Positions 44,200 to 54,770 of a DNA stretch of 64,000 nucleotides are shown one piece after another. How positions within the stretch are numbered: position 1 is the first letter of the stretch; every line of letters starts with the position of its first letter. This DNA is from Streptomyces sp. ALI-76-A (GTDB lineage: Bacteria; Actinomycetota; Actinomycetes; Streptomycetales; Streptomycetaceae), in assembly GCF_030287445.1 (NCBI RefSeq), contig NZ_JASVWB010000002.1, positions 7,378,001 through 7,442,000 of the forward strand. The letters are read 5' to 3'. The translations under genes and the position numbers were made by a program. Under the pieces are notes generated by a model. It did not search any database and was not told where the DNA came from. It saw only the letters and a list, made by a program, of their open reading frames with translations.

Positions 44200-45440
44200 T
44201 CCGCGCCCTGACCCTGACGACCGCGGCCCTGGCCGCCTCCCTGGTCGCGGCGCCGGCCGTCGCCGCGGAGCCCCCGCCCCGCACCGGCTTCGAGCGGACG
44301 AACGGCGCCCGCTGGACCGGCGAGAGCGAGGAGCGGGCCTTCCTCGCGGCCGTCGACCGCGCGAGCGCCCGCGTCTCGCTGACCCGCATCGGGACGACGA
44401 AGCAGGGCCGCCCCCTCCAGCTCGTCCGGATCGGCGCGCGACACGCACCGAACAAGGTGCTGCTCGTGTGCAGTCAGCACGGCGACGAACCGTCCGGCCG
44501 GGAGGCCTGCCTGACCACGATCCGCGACCTGGCGTACGCGAAGGACCGGCCCACCCGCCGCTTCCTGGAGCGCACCACCCTCCTCGTCGTGCCCACCGCC
44601 AACCCCGACGGCCGCGCCGCCGGCACCCGCGGCAACAGCGACGGCGTCGACATCAACCGCGACCACGTCGCCCTGCGGACCGCCGAGGGCCGCGCCATGG
44701 CCCAGGTCATCCGCGACCGGCGCCCCGACGTGATCTACGACCTGCACGAGTACGGCGGCACGCCCCCCTACTACGACAAGGACCTGTTCGACCTGTGGCC
44801 GCGCAACCTCAACACCGACGCGGCCGTCCACGACCAGGCCCGCGCCCTGTCCGAGGCGTACGTCCGCCCCGCCGCGCGGCGCGCCGGATACACGACCGGC
44901 ACGTACGGCATCTGGACCGACCCCGTCACCGGCGAGCCGATCCGGCAGGTCGCCGGGGACGGGCAGGAACGGATCCTGCGCAACCTGTCCGGGGTCAAGC
45001 ACGCGCTCGGCCTGCTCATCGAGAGCCGCGTCGAACCGCTGACGGAGGTCACCGAACCGGTCAACAACCGACGCCGGGTGGACTCCCAACTGGCCGCTCT
45101 GAAAGGCCTGTTCCGGTTCACCGGCGAGCGGCGCGCCCAGGTCGAGGCGGCGACGGACACGGCCCGGCGCACGGGTCACGCGGACACCGGGCCGGTCTAC
45201 CTCGGCGGCGCCGACAACGACCCGCCGGAACCGGCCGAGGTGATCGCGGACCCGCCCTGCGGCTACCGGCTCACCGCCGGCCAGTACGCCGAGGTGCAGG
45301 ACGAACTCGCCCTGCACGGCGTGCGGACCAAGGGCACCCTGGTTCCGCTGCGTCAGTCCCTGCGCGCCCTCGTCCCGCTGCTCCTCGACGAGCGCGCCCC
45401 GTACCACCTCACGGCCGGTGAGCCGGTCACCGACTGCTAG
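44196..45440 (+). CDS. Secreted M14-family zinc carboxypeptidase
   Basis: A 414-aa protein. Signal peptide [20 protein letters not shown]...[18 protein letters not shown] provides HxxE zinc ligands, [14 protein letters not shown] and DINRDH the substrate-binding Arg/Asn, DLHEYGG the third ligand region and LLIESRVE the catalytic Glu. It overlaps the peptidase gene by 4 nt, so prophage insertion upstream may also reduce its expression. Role: extracellular peptide trimming. Confidence 0.88.
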   Translation: MIRALTLTTAALAASLVAAPAVAAEPPPRTGFERTNGARWTGESEERAFLAAVDRASARVSLTRIGTTKQGRPLQLVRIGARHAPNKVLLVCSQHGDEPSGREACLTTIRDLAYAKDRPTRRFLERTTLLVVPTANPDGRAAGTRGNSDGVDINRDHVALRTAEGRAMAQVIRDRRPDVIYDLHEYGGTPPYYDKDLFDLWPRNLNTDAAVHDQARALSEAYVRPAARRAGYTTGTYGIWTDPVTGEPIRQVAGDGQERILRNLSGVKHALGLLIESRVEPLTEVTEPVNNRRRVDSQLAALKGLFRFTGERRAQVEAATDTARRTGHADTGPVYLGGADNDPPEPAEVIADPPCGYRLTAGQYAEVQDELALHGVRTKGTLVPLRQSLRALVPLLLDERAPYHLTAGEPVTDC

Positions 45441-45600
45441 TGCCGTGGCAGGCAACGTTCGCCCGTCGCGACGCCCGGCACGCCCTCTCGCCGCACCGGC
45501 CGAAAGCCCAAGTACATCCAGTACGAGGGCTTGCGGCCGGCACGCCGAGAGCACGCACCGGACGCCGCTCCTTGACGGGCAAACGTTGCCTGCCACGGCA
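45441..45600. repeat. Long inverted repeat element
   Basis: A 27-nt arm (45441-45467, starting TGCCGTGGCAGGCAACGTT) pairs with 45574-45600 with one mismatch. Nested pairs (GCCC/GGGC, CGGCCG-type, CTCTCG/CGAGAG) fill the 106-nt interior. It sits directly after the carboxypeptidase stop and before the convergent oxidase gene. It could be a very strong bidirectional terminator or a MITE/REP-like element. Confidence 0.8.
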
Positions 45601-45609
45601 CCTAGCGGC

Positions 45610-46569
45610 TCACGTGCGGGAGGCGACGGCCAGATCCGCCGCCTCCCGCGCACATCCCCAGGCCACGGTCACGCCCGCACCCCCGTGACCGTAGTTGTGC
45701 ACCAGCACCCTCCCACCGGACAGCGGTTCACGCTCCAGCCGGACCGCGGGCCGGGCGGGCCTGAGCCCCACCCGGTGCTCCAGCACCCGCGCGCCGGCGA
45801 TCTCCGGCCGCAGCGCCGCACACCGCCGCACGATCGCCTCCGCGACCGCCGGATCCGGCTCCAGCGTCCACGCGTCCTCGTCCGCCGTGCCGCCCAGCAC
45901 CAGCCGGCCCGGCTGCGGGAAGTAGTAGGTCTTCGCCCCGGAGGCGTCCGTGGAGACCGCCCAGGTGCGGATGCCGGGGTTCTCCACGACGACCAGCTGC
46001 CCGCGCACGGGACGCACCGACGGGTCCGGCACGAGCTCGCGGGCGCCCAGCCCGGTGCAGTTGACCACCACCGGCGCGTCGACCCCGGCCAGGTCGGACA
46101 CCGTACGGGTCTCGATCACCCCGCCCGCCTCCAGGAACCGCTCCCGCAGCCACGGCAGGTGGGTCGACATGTCGATGAGCGGCAACCGGGCCCACACGCC
46201 CGTCCCGGCGTACTCCCCGGCCGTCGCCGCCCGCAGCCCCGGCATCCGGGCGCCCGCCCAGGCGAGGGCCCCGTCCAGGTCCGCCTCGCCCAGTACCCCT
46301 TCGACCAGGCGTACGCCGGTGACCTCGGGCGAGGCCGCGGCCTCCTCATGGTCGTCCAGGGAGCGCAGCGCCCACGCGCGCGCGGACGCGACCGGCTCGA
46401 CGGCGTAGGGCCACCACAGCGCCCCGGCGACCGCCGAGGTGGTCCGCTCGACCGGATCCCGCGTCCACACCCGCACGCGCCGGCCGCGCTCGGCGAGCAC
46501 CACGGCCGTCGTCAGCCCGATGACCCCGCCGCCGACCACGACGGCCTCATCCCTCAGCGCGCTCTTCAC
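45610..46569 (-). CDS. D-amino-acid oxidase family flavoenzyme
   Basis: A 319-aa protein. VVVGGGVIGLTTAVVLAERG is the FAD-binding Rossmann motif. TTSAVAGALWWPYAVEP, VVNCTGLGARELVPD and HNYGHGGAGVTVAWGCA are family signatures of DAO. It oxidises D-amino acids to keto acids with H2O2 release. Cytoplasmic; monocistronic, convergent with the carboxypeptidase. Confidence 0.92.
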   Translation of the reverse strand: MKSALRDEAVVVGGGVIGLTTAVVLAERGRRVRVWTRDPVERTTSAVAGALWWPYAVEPVASARAWALRSLDDHEEAAASPEVTGVRLVEGVLGEADLDGALAWAGARMPGLRAATAGEYAGTGVWARLPLIDMSTHLPWLRERFLEAGGVIETRTVSDLAGVDAPVVVNCTGLGARELVPDPSVRPVRGQLVVVENPGIRTWAVSTDASGAKTYYFPQPGRLVLGGTADEDAWTLEPDPAVAEAIVRRCAALRPEIAGARVLEHRVGLRPARPAVRLEREPLSGGRVLVHNYGHGGAGVTVAWGCAREAADLAVASRT

Positions 46570-46635
46570 ACGGGGACGCTAGCGGAATATGTCATGCCGT
46601 GCTCACGGCGGTCCCGCTGCGGGAATACTCACAGC

Positions 46636-47682
46636 ATGTCTGCCGCCTACACCACCTTCGGCCTGGCACCGGCCGTGCGCGCCGGTGGGGTCCTCGCCGA
46701 CGGTGGTTACCAGGTACACCGGGACTTCGTGGACTTCATCGTCGACGGACGCCCGCTCCTCTTCGAGCTCTCCGACCTCGACGCCGTCTCCCCGCTCGCC
46801 TCCGACATCCCGCCCGCCCTCTTCACCACCCAGGTCCGCACCCTGCTCCTGGAGGCGCCGGCACCGCTGCCCGGCGGCCGCTTCGTCGTCTACGGCTGCC
46901 CCGAGTGCGCGGACCTGGGGTGCGGCGCCGTCACCGCGGTCATCGCCCGCGACGGCGACGACTACGTCTGGCGGGACTTCGCCTGGCAGACGGACGAACA
47001 CGCCGACCTCGAACTCAACGGCTACCACGGCATCGGTCCCTTCCGTTTCCGCGGCGCCGAGTACCGGGCGGCTCTGGCCTCCCTGCTCGACGACACCGGC
47101 GACACGGGTGACACCGGCGAGACCGTCGGCACCCGCCGCCGGGTCCTGCTGGTCGGCGCCCGGGCCGCCCTCCTGGCCAAGCTCGCCGCCGCCCTGCGCA
47201 TCATCGGCGTCGGCGCCGACATCACCCACGGCACGCACGCCATCTCCGCCGACGAACTGCACGCCTACGGAGCCGTCGCCTTCGGCCGCGCGGTCACCCA
47301 GGAGGAACGGGCCGCCGTACGCCGCTCCTTCGACCGGGCCGGCGTCGAGGTGGTCTACGTGGACGGTCTCGCCCCGATCGTCCCCCTCCTCGTCGCCCAG
47401 ATCGAGCACGCCCTCGACCGCGGACCGGTGGAACGGCGCCGCCTCACCCGCCTGGTGGCCGCCGACGGCGAGGCGGGCATCGAGGTCACCTCCCCGTGCC
47501 GGGTGGTCCTCACCGCGTACCGGCTCGACCGCCTCCACCGCACCCACACCCACGAGGTGTTCGACGGCGTCCTGGAACCGGGCCACCACCGCGTCCCCCT
47601 GGACGCCCGGGCGGTCAAGGGCGAGTCGTTCCTGGTGGCGCGGACCTCGGGGAGCGTCCTGGTGGAGGCGATGGCCCACTGA
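46636..47682 (+). CDS. Conserved actinobacterial protein, annotated elsewhere as oxidoreductase-like
   Basis: A 348-aa protein from ATG 46636. Residues 1-150 include YGCPECADLGCGAVTAVIAR with closely spaced Cys residues. Residues about 165-250 form a Rossmann-like unit (RRVLLVGARAALLAKLAAAL...). No catalytic motif is certain. Function unknown. Confidence 0.7.
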   Translation: MSAAYTTFGLAPAVRAGGVLADGGYQVHRDFVDFIVDGRPLLFELSDLDAVSPLASDIPPALFTTQVRTLLLEAPAPLPGGRFVVYGCPECADLGCGAVTAVIARDGDDYVWRDFAWQTDEHADLELNGYHGIGPFRFRGAEYRAALASLLDDTGDTGDTGETVGTRRRVLLVGARAALLAKLAAALRIIGVGADITHGTHAISADELHAYGAVAFGRAVTQEERAAVRRSFDRAGVEVVYVDGLAPIVPLLVAQIEHALDRGPVERRRLTRLVAADGEAGIEVTSPCRVVLTAYRLDRLHRTHTHEVFDGVLEPGHHRVPLDARAVKGESFLVARTSGSVLVEAMAH

Positions 47683-47733
47683 AGAAAACCGGAACGCGGA
47701 GGGCTCGGGCCGCCCATTAGGATCGGCTCCCTG

Positions 47734-49374
47734 ATGACTGCCACTCTCGTCGCCAAGAACCTCGCCGCCGGCCACGGCGACCGCTCCCTGTTCTCCGGGC
47801 TCGACCTCGTCGTCGCGCCCGGAGACGTGATCGGTCTGGTCGGAGCCAACGGCGCGGGCAAGTCCACGCTGCTCAGGATGCTCGCCGGCCTGACCGCACC
47901 GGAGGAGGGGGAGCTGCGGCTGTCCCCGCCGTCGGCGACCGTCGGCCATCTCCCGCAGGAGCCGGAGCGCCGGCCGGGCGAGACCGTGCGGGACTTCCTC
48001 GCCCGCCGCACCGGCGTTGCCGAGGCCCAGCGGCTGATGGACGAGGCCACGCAGGCCCTCGTCGACGGGGCGCCGGGCGCCGACGACGCGTACGCCACGA
48101 GCCTGGAGCGCTGGCTCGGCCTCGGCGGCGCCGACCTGGACGAGCGGGCCGAGGAGGTCGCCGGCACGCTGGGCCTGACCGTCGACCTGGACCTGCCGAT
48201 GACGTCCCTGTCGGGCGGCCAGGCGGCCCGCGCCGGACTGGCGTCCCTGCTGCTGTCCCGCTACGACGTCTTCCTCCTCGACGAGCCGACCAACGACCTC
48301 GACCTGGACGGCCTGGAGCGCCTCGAACGCTTCGTGAGCGGTCTGCGGGCCGGCACCGTCGTGGTCAGCCACGACCGCGAGTTCCTCACCCGCACGGTCA
48401 CCAAGGTCCTGGAACTCGACCTGGCCCAGCAGCAGATCTCCCTCTACGGCGGCGGCTACGAGGCCTACCTGGAGGAGCGGGAGGTCGCCCGGCGGCACGC
48501 GCGCGGCGACTACGAGGAGTTCGCCGACAAGAAGGCCGCCCTCCAGGAGCGGGCCCAGATCCAGCGCTCCTGGATGGACAAGGGCGTGAAGAACGCCCGC
48601 CGCAAGGCGGGCAACGACAACGACAAGATCGGCCGCAAGTTCCGCAGCGAGGCCAGCGAGAAGCAGGCCGCGAAGGCCCGCCAGACCCAGCGCATGATCG
48701 AACGCCTCGACGTCGTTGAGGAGCCCCGCAAGGAGTGGGAGCTGCGCATGGAGATCGCGACGGCCCCGCGTTCGGGCGCCGTCGTCGCGACCCTGCGGGA
48801 CGCCGAGGTCCGGCGCGGCGGCTTCGTGCTCGGCCCGGTGTCCTTGCAGATCGACTGGGCGGACCGGATCGCGGTGACCGGAGCGAACGGCTCGGGCAAG
48901 TCCACCCTGCTCGGCGCCCTGCTGGGCCGCGTCCCCCTGGACGCGGGCGCCGGCTCCCTCGGCTCCGGTGTCCTGGTCGGCGAGGTCGACCAGGCCCGCA
49001 AGCTGTTCCACGGCCCGGAAGCCCTGCTGGACGCCTTCGGCGCGGCCGTCCCGGACACCGAACCGGCCGAGCTCCGCACGCTGCTGGCCAAGTTCGGCCT
49101 GAAGGCGGAACACGTCCTGCGCCCTGCGTCGACCCTCTCCCCGGGCGAGCGCACCCGGGCCGCGCTGGCCCTGCTCCAGGGCCGGGGCGTCAACCTCCTG
49201 GTCCTGGACGAGCCGACCAACCACCTTGACCTGCCGGCCATCGAACAACTGGAGGCGGCCCTGGACGCCTACGAGGGCACGCTGCTCCTGGTCACCCACG
49301 ACCGCCGCATGCTGGACGCGGTCCACGTCACCCGCCGCTTCGAGGTGACCGACGGCAAGGTGACCGAACGCTGA
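47734..49374 (+). CDS. ABC-F family ATPase
   Basis: A 546-aa protein with two ATPase domains and no membrane segment. Walker A: GANGAGKST (~37) and GANGSGKST (~388). Signatures: SLSGGQAARA and TLSPGERTRA. Walker B: FLLDEPTNDLD and LVLDEPTNHLD. The ~80-residue charged interdomain linker binds the ribosomal E-site region in this family. Such proteins act as translation factors or give resistance to ribosome-targeting antibiotics. Confidence 0.92.
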   Translation: MTATLVAKNLAAGHGDRSLFSGLDLVVAPGDVIGLVGANGAGKSTLLRMLAGLTAPEEGELRLSPPSATVGHLPQEPERRPGETVRDFLARRTGVAEAQRLMDEATQALVDGAPGADDAYATSLERWLGLGGADLDERAEEVAGTLGLTVDLDLPMTSLSGGQAARAGLASLLLSRYDVFLLDEPTNDLDLDGLERLERFVSGLRAGTVVVSHDREFLTRTVTKVLELDLAQQQISLYGGGYEAYLEEREVARRHARGDYEEFADKKAALQERAQIQRSWMDKGVKNARRKAGNDNDKIGRKFRSEASEKQAAKARQTQRMIERLDVVEEPRKEWELRMEIATAPRSGAVVATLRDAEVRRGGFVLGPVSLQIDWADRIAVTGANGSGKSTLLGALLGRVPLDAGAGSLGSGVLVGEVDQARKLFHGPEALLDAFGAAVPDTEPAELRTLLAKFGLKAEHVLRPASTLSPGERTRAALALLQGRGVNLLVLDEPTNHLDLPAIEQLEAALDAYEGTLLLVTHDRRMLDAVHVTRRFEVTDGKVTER

Positions 49375-49463
49375 CGGTCCGCCGGACGACCGAGGGGGTG
49401 AACGGGCCCGGGCTCCCCTCGCCGTGCGGAAGGACCCGGGCCGGACGGATCAGCGCCCGCCGC

Positions 49464-51839
49464 TCAGCGCCTGCCCTTCTTCGGGTCGACGAGGCCCGCC
49501 TTGCGCAGGGCGTCGGCCATCGCGCTGTTGCCGGGGGGTGGAGCCTGGCGTGAGCCGCCTCCGCCTCCGCCTCCGCGGTTCTGCCGCTGCTGCGGCGGAC
49601 GCGCGCCCCGCTGCCGGCGCTCGCCTCCGCCCGCGCCCTGCTGCCGCTCCTGCGGCGCAGCCTCGTCGTCGAGCCGCAGTGTGAGGGAGACCCGCTTGCG
49701 CGGGATGTCGACGTCCAGCACCTTCACCTTGACGATGTCGCCCGGCTTCACCACGTCCCGCGGGTCCTTGACGAACGTCTTCGACATCGCGGAGACGTGC
49801 ACCAGCCCGTCCTGGTGGACGCCGACGTCGACGAACGCCCCGAAAGCCGCCACGTTCGTGACCACGCCCTCCAGGATCATCCCGGAGGACAGGTCGGAGA
49901 GCTTCTCGACGCCGTCCTTGAAGGTGGCCGTCTTGAAAGCGGGCCGGGGGTCGCGTCCGGGCTTCTCCAGTTCCCTGAGGATGTCCGTCACGGTCGGCAG
50001 ACCGAACGTCTCGTCCACGAAGTCGTCCGGCCTCAGCGAGCGCAGCACCGCCGTGTTGCCGACCAGCGAGGCGACCTCGCTCCCCGCCGTCTTCACCATC
50101 CGCCGCACCACCGGATAGGCCTCGGGGTGCACGCTGGACGCGTCCAGCGGGTCGTCGCCGCCGCGGATGCGGAGGAAGCCCGCGCACTGCTCGAACGCCT
50201 TCGGGCCGAGCCGGGCCACGCCCTTGAGCTGCGAGCGGGACGTGAACGGACCGTTGGTGTCGCGATGCGCCACGATGTTCTCGGCGAGACCGGAGGTGAT
50301 GCCCGAGACCCGGGAGAGCAGCGGGGCCGACGCGGTGTTGACGTCGACACCGACGCCGTTCACACAGTCCTCCACCACCGCGTCCAGCGAACGCGACAGT
50401 TTCACCTCGGACAGGTCGTGCTGGTACTGGCCGACGCCGATCGACTTCGGGTCGATCTTCACCAGCTCCGCGAGGGGGTCCTGGAGCCGGCGCGCGATCG
50501 ACACGGCGCCGCGCAGCGACACGTCCATGTCGGGCAGCTCCTGCGAGGCGAAGGCGGAGGCCGAGTACACGGAGGCGCCCGCCTCGGAGACCATCACCTT
50601 GGTGAGGTTCAGCTCCGGGTGCTTGGCGATCAGCTCACCGGCGAGCTTGTCGGTCTCACGGGAGGCCGTGCCGTTGCCGATGGCGATCAGCTCGACCGCG
50701 TGCTCCTCGGAGAGACGCGCCAGCTTGGCGATCGCCTCGTCCCACCGGTTGGCCGGCACGTGCGGGTGGATGACGTCGGTGGCGACGACCTTGCCGGTCG
50801 CGTCGACCACGGCGACCTTCACGCCCGTACGGAAGCCGGGGTCCAGGCCCAGCGTCGCCCGGGTGCCGGCCGGTGCGGCGAGCAGCAGGTCCCGCAGGTT
50901 CGCCGCGAAGACGTTCACCGCCTCGTCCTCGGCCGCCGTGCGCAGCCGCATCCGGACGTCGATGCCGAGGTGCACCAGGATGCGGGTGCGCCAGGCCCAG
51001 CGGACCGTGTCCTTGAGCCACTTGTCACCGGGGCGGCCACGGTCGGAGATCCCGAACCGGTGCGCCACCGTCCCCTCGTACGACGACGGCCCGTCGGTCG
51101 GCTCCTCCGGCTCCAGGACGAGGTCGAGGACCTCCTCCTTCTCGCCACGCAGCATGGCGAGGACGCGGTGCGAGGGCAGCGCGGTGAACGGCTCGGCGAA
51201 GTCGAAGTAGTCGGCGAACTTGGCACCCGCCTCCTCCTTGCCCTCCCGCACCTTCGCGACCAGCCGCCCGCGCACCCACATGCGCTCGCGCAGCTCGCCG
51301 ATCAGGTCCGCGTCCTCGGAGAACCGCTCGGTGAGGATCGCCCGCGCGCCGTCCAGGGCGGCCTGCGGATCGGCCACGCCCTTGTCGGCGTCCACGAAGG
51401 CGGCCGCCGCGGCCAGGGGCTCCACACCCGGGTCACCGAGCAGCCCGTCGGCCAGCGGCTCCAGGCCCGCCTCGCGGGCGATCTGCGCCTTGGTGCGCCG
51501 CTTCGGCTTGAACGGCAGGTAGATGTCCTCCAGGCGGGCCTTGGTCTCCGCGCCACGGATCCGCGCCTCCAGCTCCTCGGTGAGCTTGCCCTGCTCCCGC
51601 ACCGAGTCCAGGATCGCGGTCCGCCGCTCCTCCAGCTCCCGCAGATAGCGCAGCCGTTCCTCGATCGCGCGCAGCTGCGCGTCGTCGAGCATCTCGGTCG
51701 CTTCCTTGCGGTAGCGAGCGACGAAGGGAACCGTGGAACCGCCGTCGAGCAGCTCCACGGCCGCCCTGACCTGCCGCTCCCGTACGCCGAGTTCCTCGGC
51801 GATCCTGCCTTCGATGGACCCTACGAGGGGTGTCGTCAC
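49464..51839 (-). CDS. tex: Tex-like transcription accessory protein with S1 domain
   Basis: A 791-aa protein from GTG 51839. N-terminal Tex helices ([34 protein letters not shown]), the YqgF/RNase H-like core ([20 protein letters not shown]), a helix-hairpin-helix region ([20 protein letters not shown]) and an S1 RNA-binding domain ([20 protein letters not shown]) in the order typical of Tex. The C-terminal 50 residues are Gln/Gly/Arg-rich, an actinobacterial extension. Confidence 0.92.
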   Translation of the reverse strand: MTTPLVGSIEGRIAEELGVRERQVRAAVELLDGGSTVPFVARYRKEATEMLDDAQLRAIEERLRYLRELEERRTAILDSVREQGKLTEELEARIRGAETKARLEDIYLPFKPKRRTKAQIAREAGLEPLADGLLGDPGVEPLAAAAAFVDADKGVADPQAALDGARAILTERFSEDADLIGELRERMWVRGRLVAKVREGKEEAGAKFADYFDFAEPFTALPSHRVLAMLRGEKEEVLDLVLEPEEPTDGPSSYEGTVAHRFGISDRGRPGDKWLKDTVRWAWRTRILVHLGIDVRMRLRTAAEDEAVNVFAANLRDLLLAAPAGTRATLGLDPGFRTGVKVAVVDATGKVVATDVIHPHVPANRWDEAIAKLARLSEEHAVELIAIGNGTASRETDKLAGELIAKHPELNLTKVMVSEAGASVYSASAFASQELPDMDVSLRGAVSIARRLQDPLAELVKIDPKSIGVGQYQHDLSEVKLSRSLDAVVEDCVNGVGVDVNTASAPLLSRVSGITSGLAENIVAHRDTNGPFTSRSQLKGVARLGPKAFEQCAGFLRIRGGDDPLDASSVHPEAYPVVRRMVKTAGSEVASLVGNTAVLRSLRPDDFVDETFGLPTVTDILRELEKPGRDPRPAFKTATFKDGVEKLSDLSSGMILEGVVTNVAAFGAFVDVGVHQDGLVHVSAMSKTFVKDPRDVVKPGDIVKVKVLDVDIPRKRVSLTLRLDDEAAPQERQQGAGGGERRQRGARPPQQRQNRGGGGGGGSRQAPPPGNSAMADALRKAGLVDPKKGRR

Positions 51840-51989
51840 GATCCCGTACCGCCTTCTCCACTGAGGTTGCGCGGCAATTGTGGCAGGTGACACCGACACT
51901 CGGGGTTCAGGGCGGATTCCCGGCGGGCCGGGGGGACGGCCCGCCGCCCGCGGCGGAGTGCCGCGGGCCCGGCGAACGTCCCGCGCGGG

Positions 51990-52121
51990 TCAGGCCCGGC
52001 GGCTGCGGGTCGAGCTGGAGGCGCCGCCGAAGAGGCGCGCCACCGCACGGAAGGGCAGGGTCACGACAGTGGCGATGGCCCCACCGATCTGGCGGAGTAC
52101 GTCTGCGATCGCACGGAACAC
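51990..52121 (-). CDS. 43-aa Streptomyces LPFR-type small protein
   Basis: GTG 52121 (AAAGGGGAA about 6 nt upstream) opens MFRAIADVLRQIGGAIATVV, then TLPFRAVARLFGGASSSTRSRRA. An amphipathic/hydrophobic helix followed by LPFRAVARLFGG and a basic tail. Proteins of this form are common in Streptomyces. Membrane association is likely, function unknown. Confidence 0.75.
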   Translation of the reverse strand: MFRAIADVLRQIGGAIATVVTLPFRAVARLFGGASSSTRSRRA

Positions 52122-52218
52122 GAAAATTCCCCTTTCCTCTCCCGGTCACGACGACCGGGAAGGTGACGGGTACCTCGAGAACGGCCGGACATGCCTGGGC
52201 ACGTGAGATCCGGCCTGT

Positions 52219-52440
52219 TCAGCGCTTGCCGAGCAGATCGGCCGGGAAGGCCCCGGCGGCGAGCGCGGCCTGCGCGTACCCGGCGCCGAGCTCGGTCAGC
52301 CGGGCGACACCGTCCGCGCCCAGGTGCTCGTAGGGAGCCCGGTCGAGCCGGTCCGTCTCCCGCTCGATCTCCTGGCGCAGCGCGAGGGAAGGCTTCCGCC
52401 CACCTCGTCGACCGGCTGCGGGCCCGCGGCCGCTTCAACG
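52219..52440. pseudogene. Gene debris between tex and the enoyl-CoA hydratase gene
   Basis: On the minus strand, 52219-52389 reads LRQEIERETDRLDRAPYEHL and on to AAGAFPADLLGKR and a stop, like the intact C-terminus of a conserved protein without its beginning. On the plus strand the neighbouring DNA reads AHLVDRLRARGRFNVTRSR to a stop, another C-terminus-like piece. Neither has a start or body. Two decayed convergent genes are the simplest explanation. Confidence 0.5.
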
Positions 52441-53184
52441 TGACGCGGTCCAGGTGAACCGCGGCTGCCGGCGCTCCAGGAACGCGGCGACGCCCTCCGC
52501 GGTGTCGCCGCTGCCGTGCGCCTGTCCGGCCCAGTGGTCGTCCCGGTCCGTGTGACCGTCCGCGAACTCCTTCGCCGCGGCCTGCGTCAGCTGCGAGCGG
52601 GACACCAGGATCCGGGTGAACTCGGCGACCCGCCCGTCGAGTTCGCCCTCCGGGAGCACCTCGTCCACCAGGCCGGTGCGCAGTGCCCGCCCCGCGTCGA
52701 TCAACTCCCCGGAGAACAGCAGGTACTTGGCCGTCGCCGGTCCCACCAGGGACACCAGCCGACGGGTGGAGGACGCCGGATACACGATCCCGAGTTTCGC
52801 CGGAGTCACCCCGAACTGCGCGCCCTCCTCGGCGAACCGCAGATCGCAGGCCGCCGCGAGCTGCGACCCGCCGCCCACACAGTGCCCGCGGACCGCCGCC
52901 AGTGTCGGCTTCGGGAAGGCCGCGAGGGCCTCCTCGGCGCGCACCGCGAGCTCCTGCGCCTCCTTCGGCGAGCCCCGGAGGGTGGAGATGTCGGCGCCCG
53001 CGCAGAACGTCCCGCCCTCACCGGTCAGCACCAGGGCCCGTACGCCCGGGTCGGCCGCCAGCGTGTCGAGCAGCGGCGGCAGCGCCCGCCACATCGCGGC
53101 GGTCATCGCGTTGCGCTTGGCCGGGTGGTGGATGACGACGGTGGCGACCGCGTCGGCGACACCGTGCAGCAGCTGGGGCTCCAT
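52435..53184 (-). CDS. Enoyl-CoA hydratase/isomerase family protein
   Basis: A 249-aa protein from ATG 53184. HHPAK...NAMTAAMW, GEGGTFCAGADISTLRG and AVRGHCVGGGSQLAAACDLR give the CoA-binding and oxyanion-hole motifs of crotonases, followed by FGVTPAKLGIVYP. The substrate is unknown; beta-oxidation or polyketide-related acyl-CoA metabolism. Confidence 0.9.
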   Translation of the reverse strand: MEPQLLHGVADAVATVVIHHPAKRNAMTAAMWRALPPLLDTLAADPGVRALVLTGEGGTFCAGADISTLRGSPKEAQELAVRAEEALAAFPKPTLAAVRGHCVGGGSQLAAACDLRFAEEGAQFGVTPAKLGIVYPASSTRRLVSLVGPATAKYLLFSGELIDAGRALRTGLVDEVLPEGELDGRVAEFTRILVSRSQLTQAAAKEFADGHTDRDDHWAGQAHGSGDTAEGVAAFLERRQPRFTWTASR

Positions 53185-53443
53185 GCGCCGGATGCTATCC
53201 GCCCCGGTCGGCGGGCCCGCGGGCCCCTCCTCGTCCCGCCCTCGTCTCGAACCCCTACAACCCGAAGAGTGCACGAAGCCGACGCACGGGGGACAGGAGC
53301 GGTCCCGTACTTCACCTGGGCATACGTCAACGGTCAGAAGCGCTCGATACCAGCTGACTTCTGTTCAGTTCTCCGGGGTGACCGGGCCGGTTGCCAACAC
53401 TCGACGGGTGGTGACAATCGAGCGCGAGGGTGGCGACCGGACG

Positions 53444-53953
53444 ATGGAGAACCATGGGCGCGGGTCCGGCCCACGCCCAGCAGACGGAACGGACGAGACC
53501 CGCGATGCCGGGCCGCCGGATCCGCTGCCGTACGAAGGCGTGTGGCGGTTCACCGCCCCCGCGGCCGACGTCTCCGTCCCGCAGGCGCGACACGCCGTAC
53601 GGGACCTGCTGTACCGCCAGGGTGTACCGGCCTCGGACGACCTGGTCCAGGCCCTGCTGCTGATCGTCTCGGAGCTGGTCACGAACGCCGTGCGGCACGC
53701 GGCGCTGCTGTCGCCGATGCTCGCCGTGGAGGTCGCCGTCGGCGCGCGGTGGGTGCGGGTGTCCGTCGAGGACAACCATCCCTACCGTCCGACCGCCCTG
53801 GAGGCCGACCACGGTCAGACCGGCGGCCGCGGGCTGCTCCTGGTGCGCGAGGTCACCCGGGAGGCGGGCGGTGCGTGCGACGTGGAGCACACCGCGAGCG
53901 GCGGCAAGGTGATCTGGGTCGCCCTGCCGCTCACGCCCGCGGAGAGGCCGTAG
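53444..53953 (+). CDS. Anti-sigma factor-like histidine kinase ATPase
   Basis: A 169-aa protein from ATG 53444 (GTG 53411 would add 11 residues). LIVSELVTNAVRHAA is the N-box, SVEDNHPYRP a degenerate G1 and QTGGRGLLLVREV the G2 box of RsbW/SpoIIAB-like HATPase_c_2 proteins. There is no sensor domain. It probably regulates an alternative sigma factor or an anti-anti-sigma partner elsewhere. Confidence 0.82.
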   Translation: MENHGRGSGPRPADGTDETRDAGPPDPLPYEGVWRFTAPAADVSVPQARHAVRDLLYRQGVPASDDLVQALLLIVSELVTNAVRHAALLSPMLAVEVAVGARWVRVSVEDNHPYRPTALEADHGQTGGRGLLLVREVTREAGGACDVEHTASGGKVIWVALPLTPAERP

Positions 53954-53974
53954 GGCCGGCGGGTCCCCGGCCGC

Positions 53975-54574
53975 TCACCAGCCGGCGGACGGTCCGGTCA
54001 GCTCCCTGACCGCGGGACGGGCCGCGTCCAGGACGGTCATGAACCAGGACGAGAAGGGGTCCTTCGCGTGCCGTTCCGCCAGCTCGCCGGGGGTCACGAA
54101 GACCGTCTCGCCGACCTCGTCCGGGTCCGGCCGCGGCGGGGACTGCACCAGCCCGACGAAGAGGTGGTTGTACTCCTGCTCCACCAGCCCCGACTCCGGG
54201 TCCGGGTGGTTGTAGCGCACCGTGCCCGCCTCGGCGAGCAGCGACGGGGAGAGCCCCAGCTCCTCGAACGTGCGCCGGGCCGCCGCCGCGAACGGCGCCT
54301 CCCCCGGATAGGGATGGCCGCAGCAGGTGTTGGACCACACACCGGGGGAGTGGTACTTGCCGGGCGCCCGTTGCTGGAGCAACAGCCGGCCCCGCTCGTC
54401 GAAGAGGAACACGGAGAAGGCGCGGTGCAGCCGCCCCGGCGGCTGGTGCGCGGCGAGCTTCTCCGCGGTGCCGATCGTCACACCGTTCTCGTCGACCAGT
54501 TCCAGCAAGATCGCGTCTGCGGTGCCGTTCGACGGACTGTGCGTCGCGGTGGCAGGTGTGATCGGCATACCCAT
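53975..54574 (-). CDS. idi: Type 1 isopentenyl-diphosphate delta-isomerase
   Basis: A 199-aa protein. HRAFSVFLFDERGRLLLQQR, WSNTCCGHP (catalytic Cys and metal His) and AARRTFEELG (Nudix-type helix) are the type 1 Idi signatures, with EYNHLFVG carrying the second catalytic Glu region. It interconverts IPP and DMAPP in isoprenoid biosynthesis. Confidence 0.93.
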   Translation of the reverse strand: MGMPITPATATHSPSNGTADAILLELVDENGVTIGTAEKLAAHQPPGRLHRAFSVFLFDERGRLLLQQRAPGKYHSPGVWSNTCCGHPYPGEAPFAAAARRTFEELGLSPSLLAEAGTVRYNHPDPESGLVEQEYNHLFVGLVQSPPRPDPDEVGETVFVTPGELAERHAKDPFSSWFMTVLDAARPAVRELTGPSAGW

Positions 54575-54770
54575 CCTTCACATCGGTCTTCGCGCCCCAA
54601 GTGTGCCGTACGAATCCGACACTCCCGGCAGGGGAGCGTGCCCGGCGCGGCGGCGGCGGAACCGTCCCGGGCGGGGCTGTGAGCATGAGGACGCAACCGT
54701 TCGCCGGATCGCTGCATTCCGTCAGAACGGGCGTGTCACCAGCCGAACTGATGTCCCCGGCGGCCCGGGC
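54575..54770. other. Intergenic region
   Basis: About 196 nt between the idi start and the end of the transporter gene. It presumably contains the idi promoter; no clear box or terminator was identified. Confidence 0.4.

Noticed and set aside
46603..49326. 907-aa minus-strand ORF
   Set aside because: Antisense to the conserved 348-aa gene and the ABC-F gene, with Gly/Gln/Val-rich low-complexity translation.
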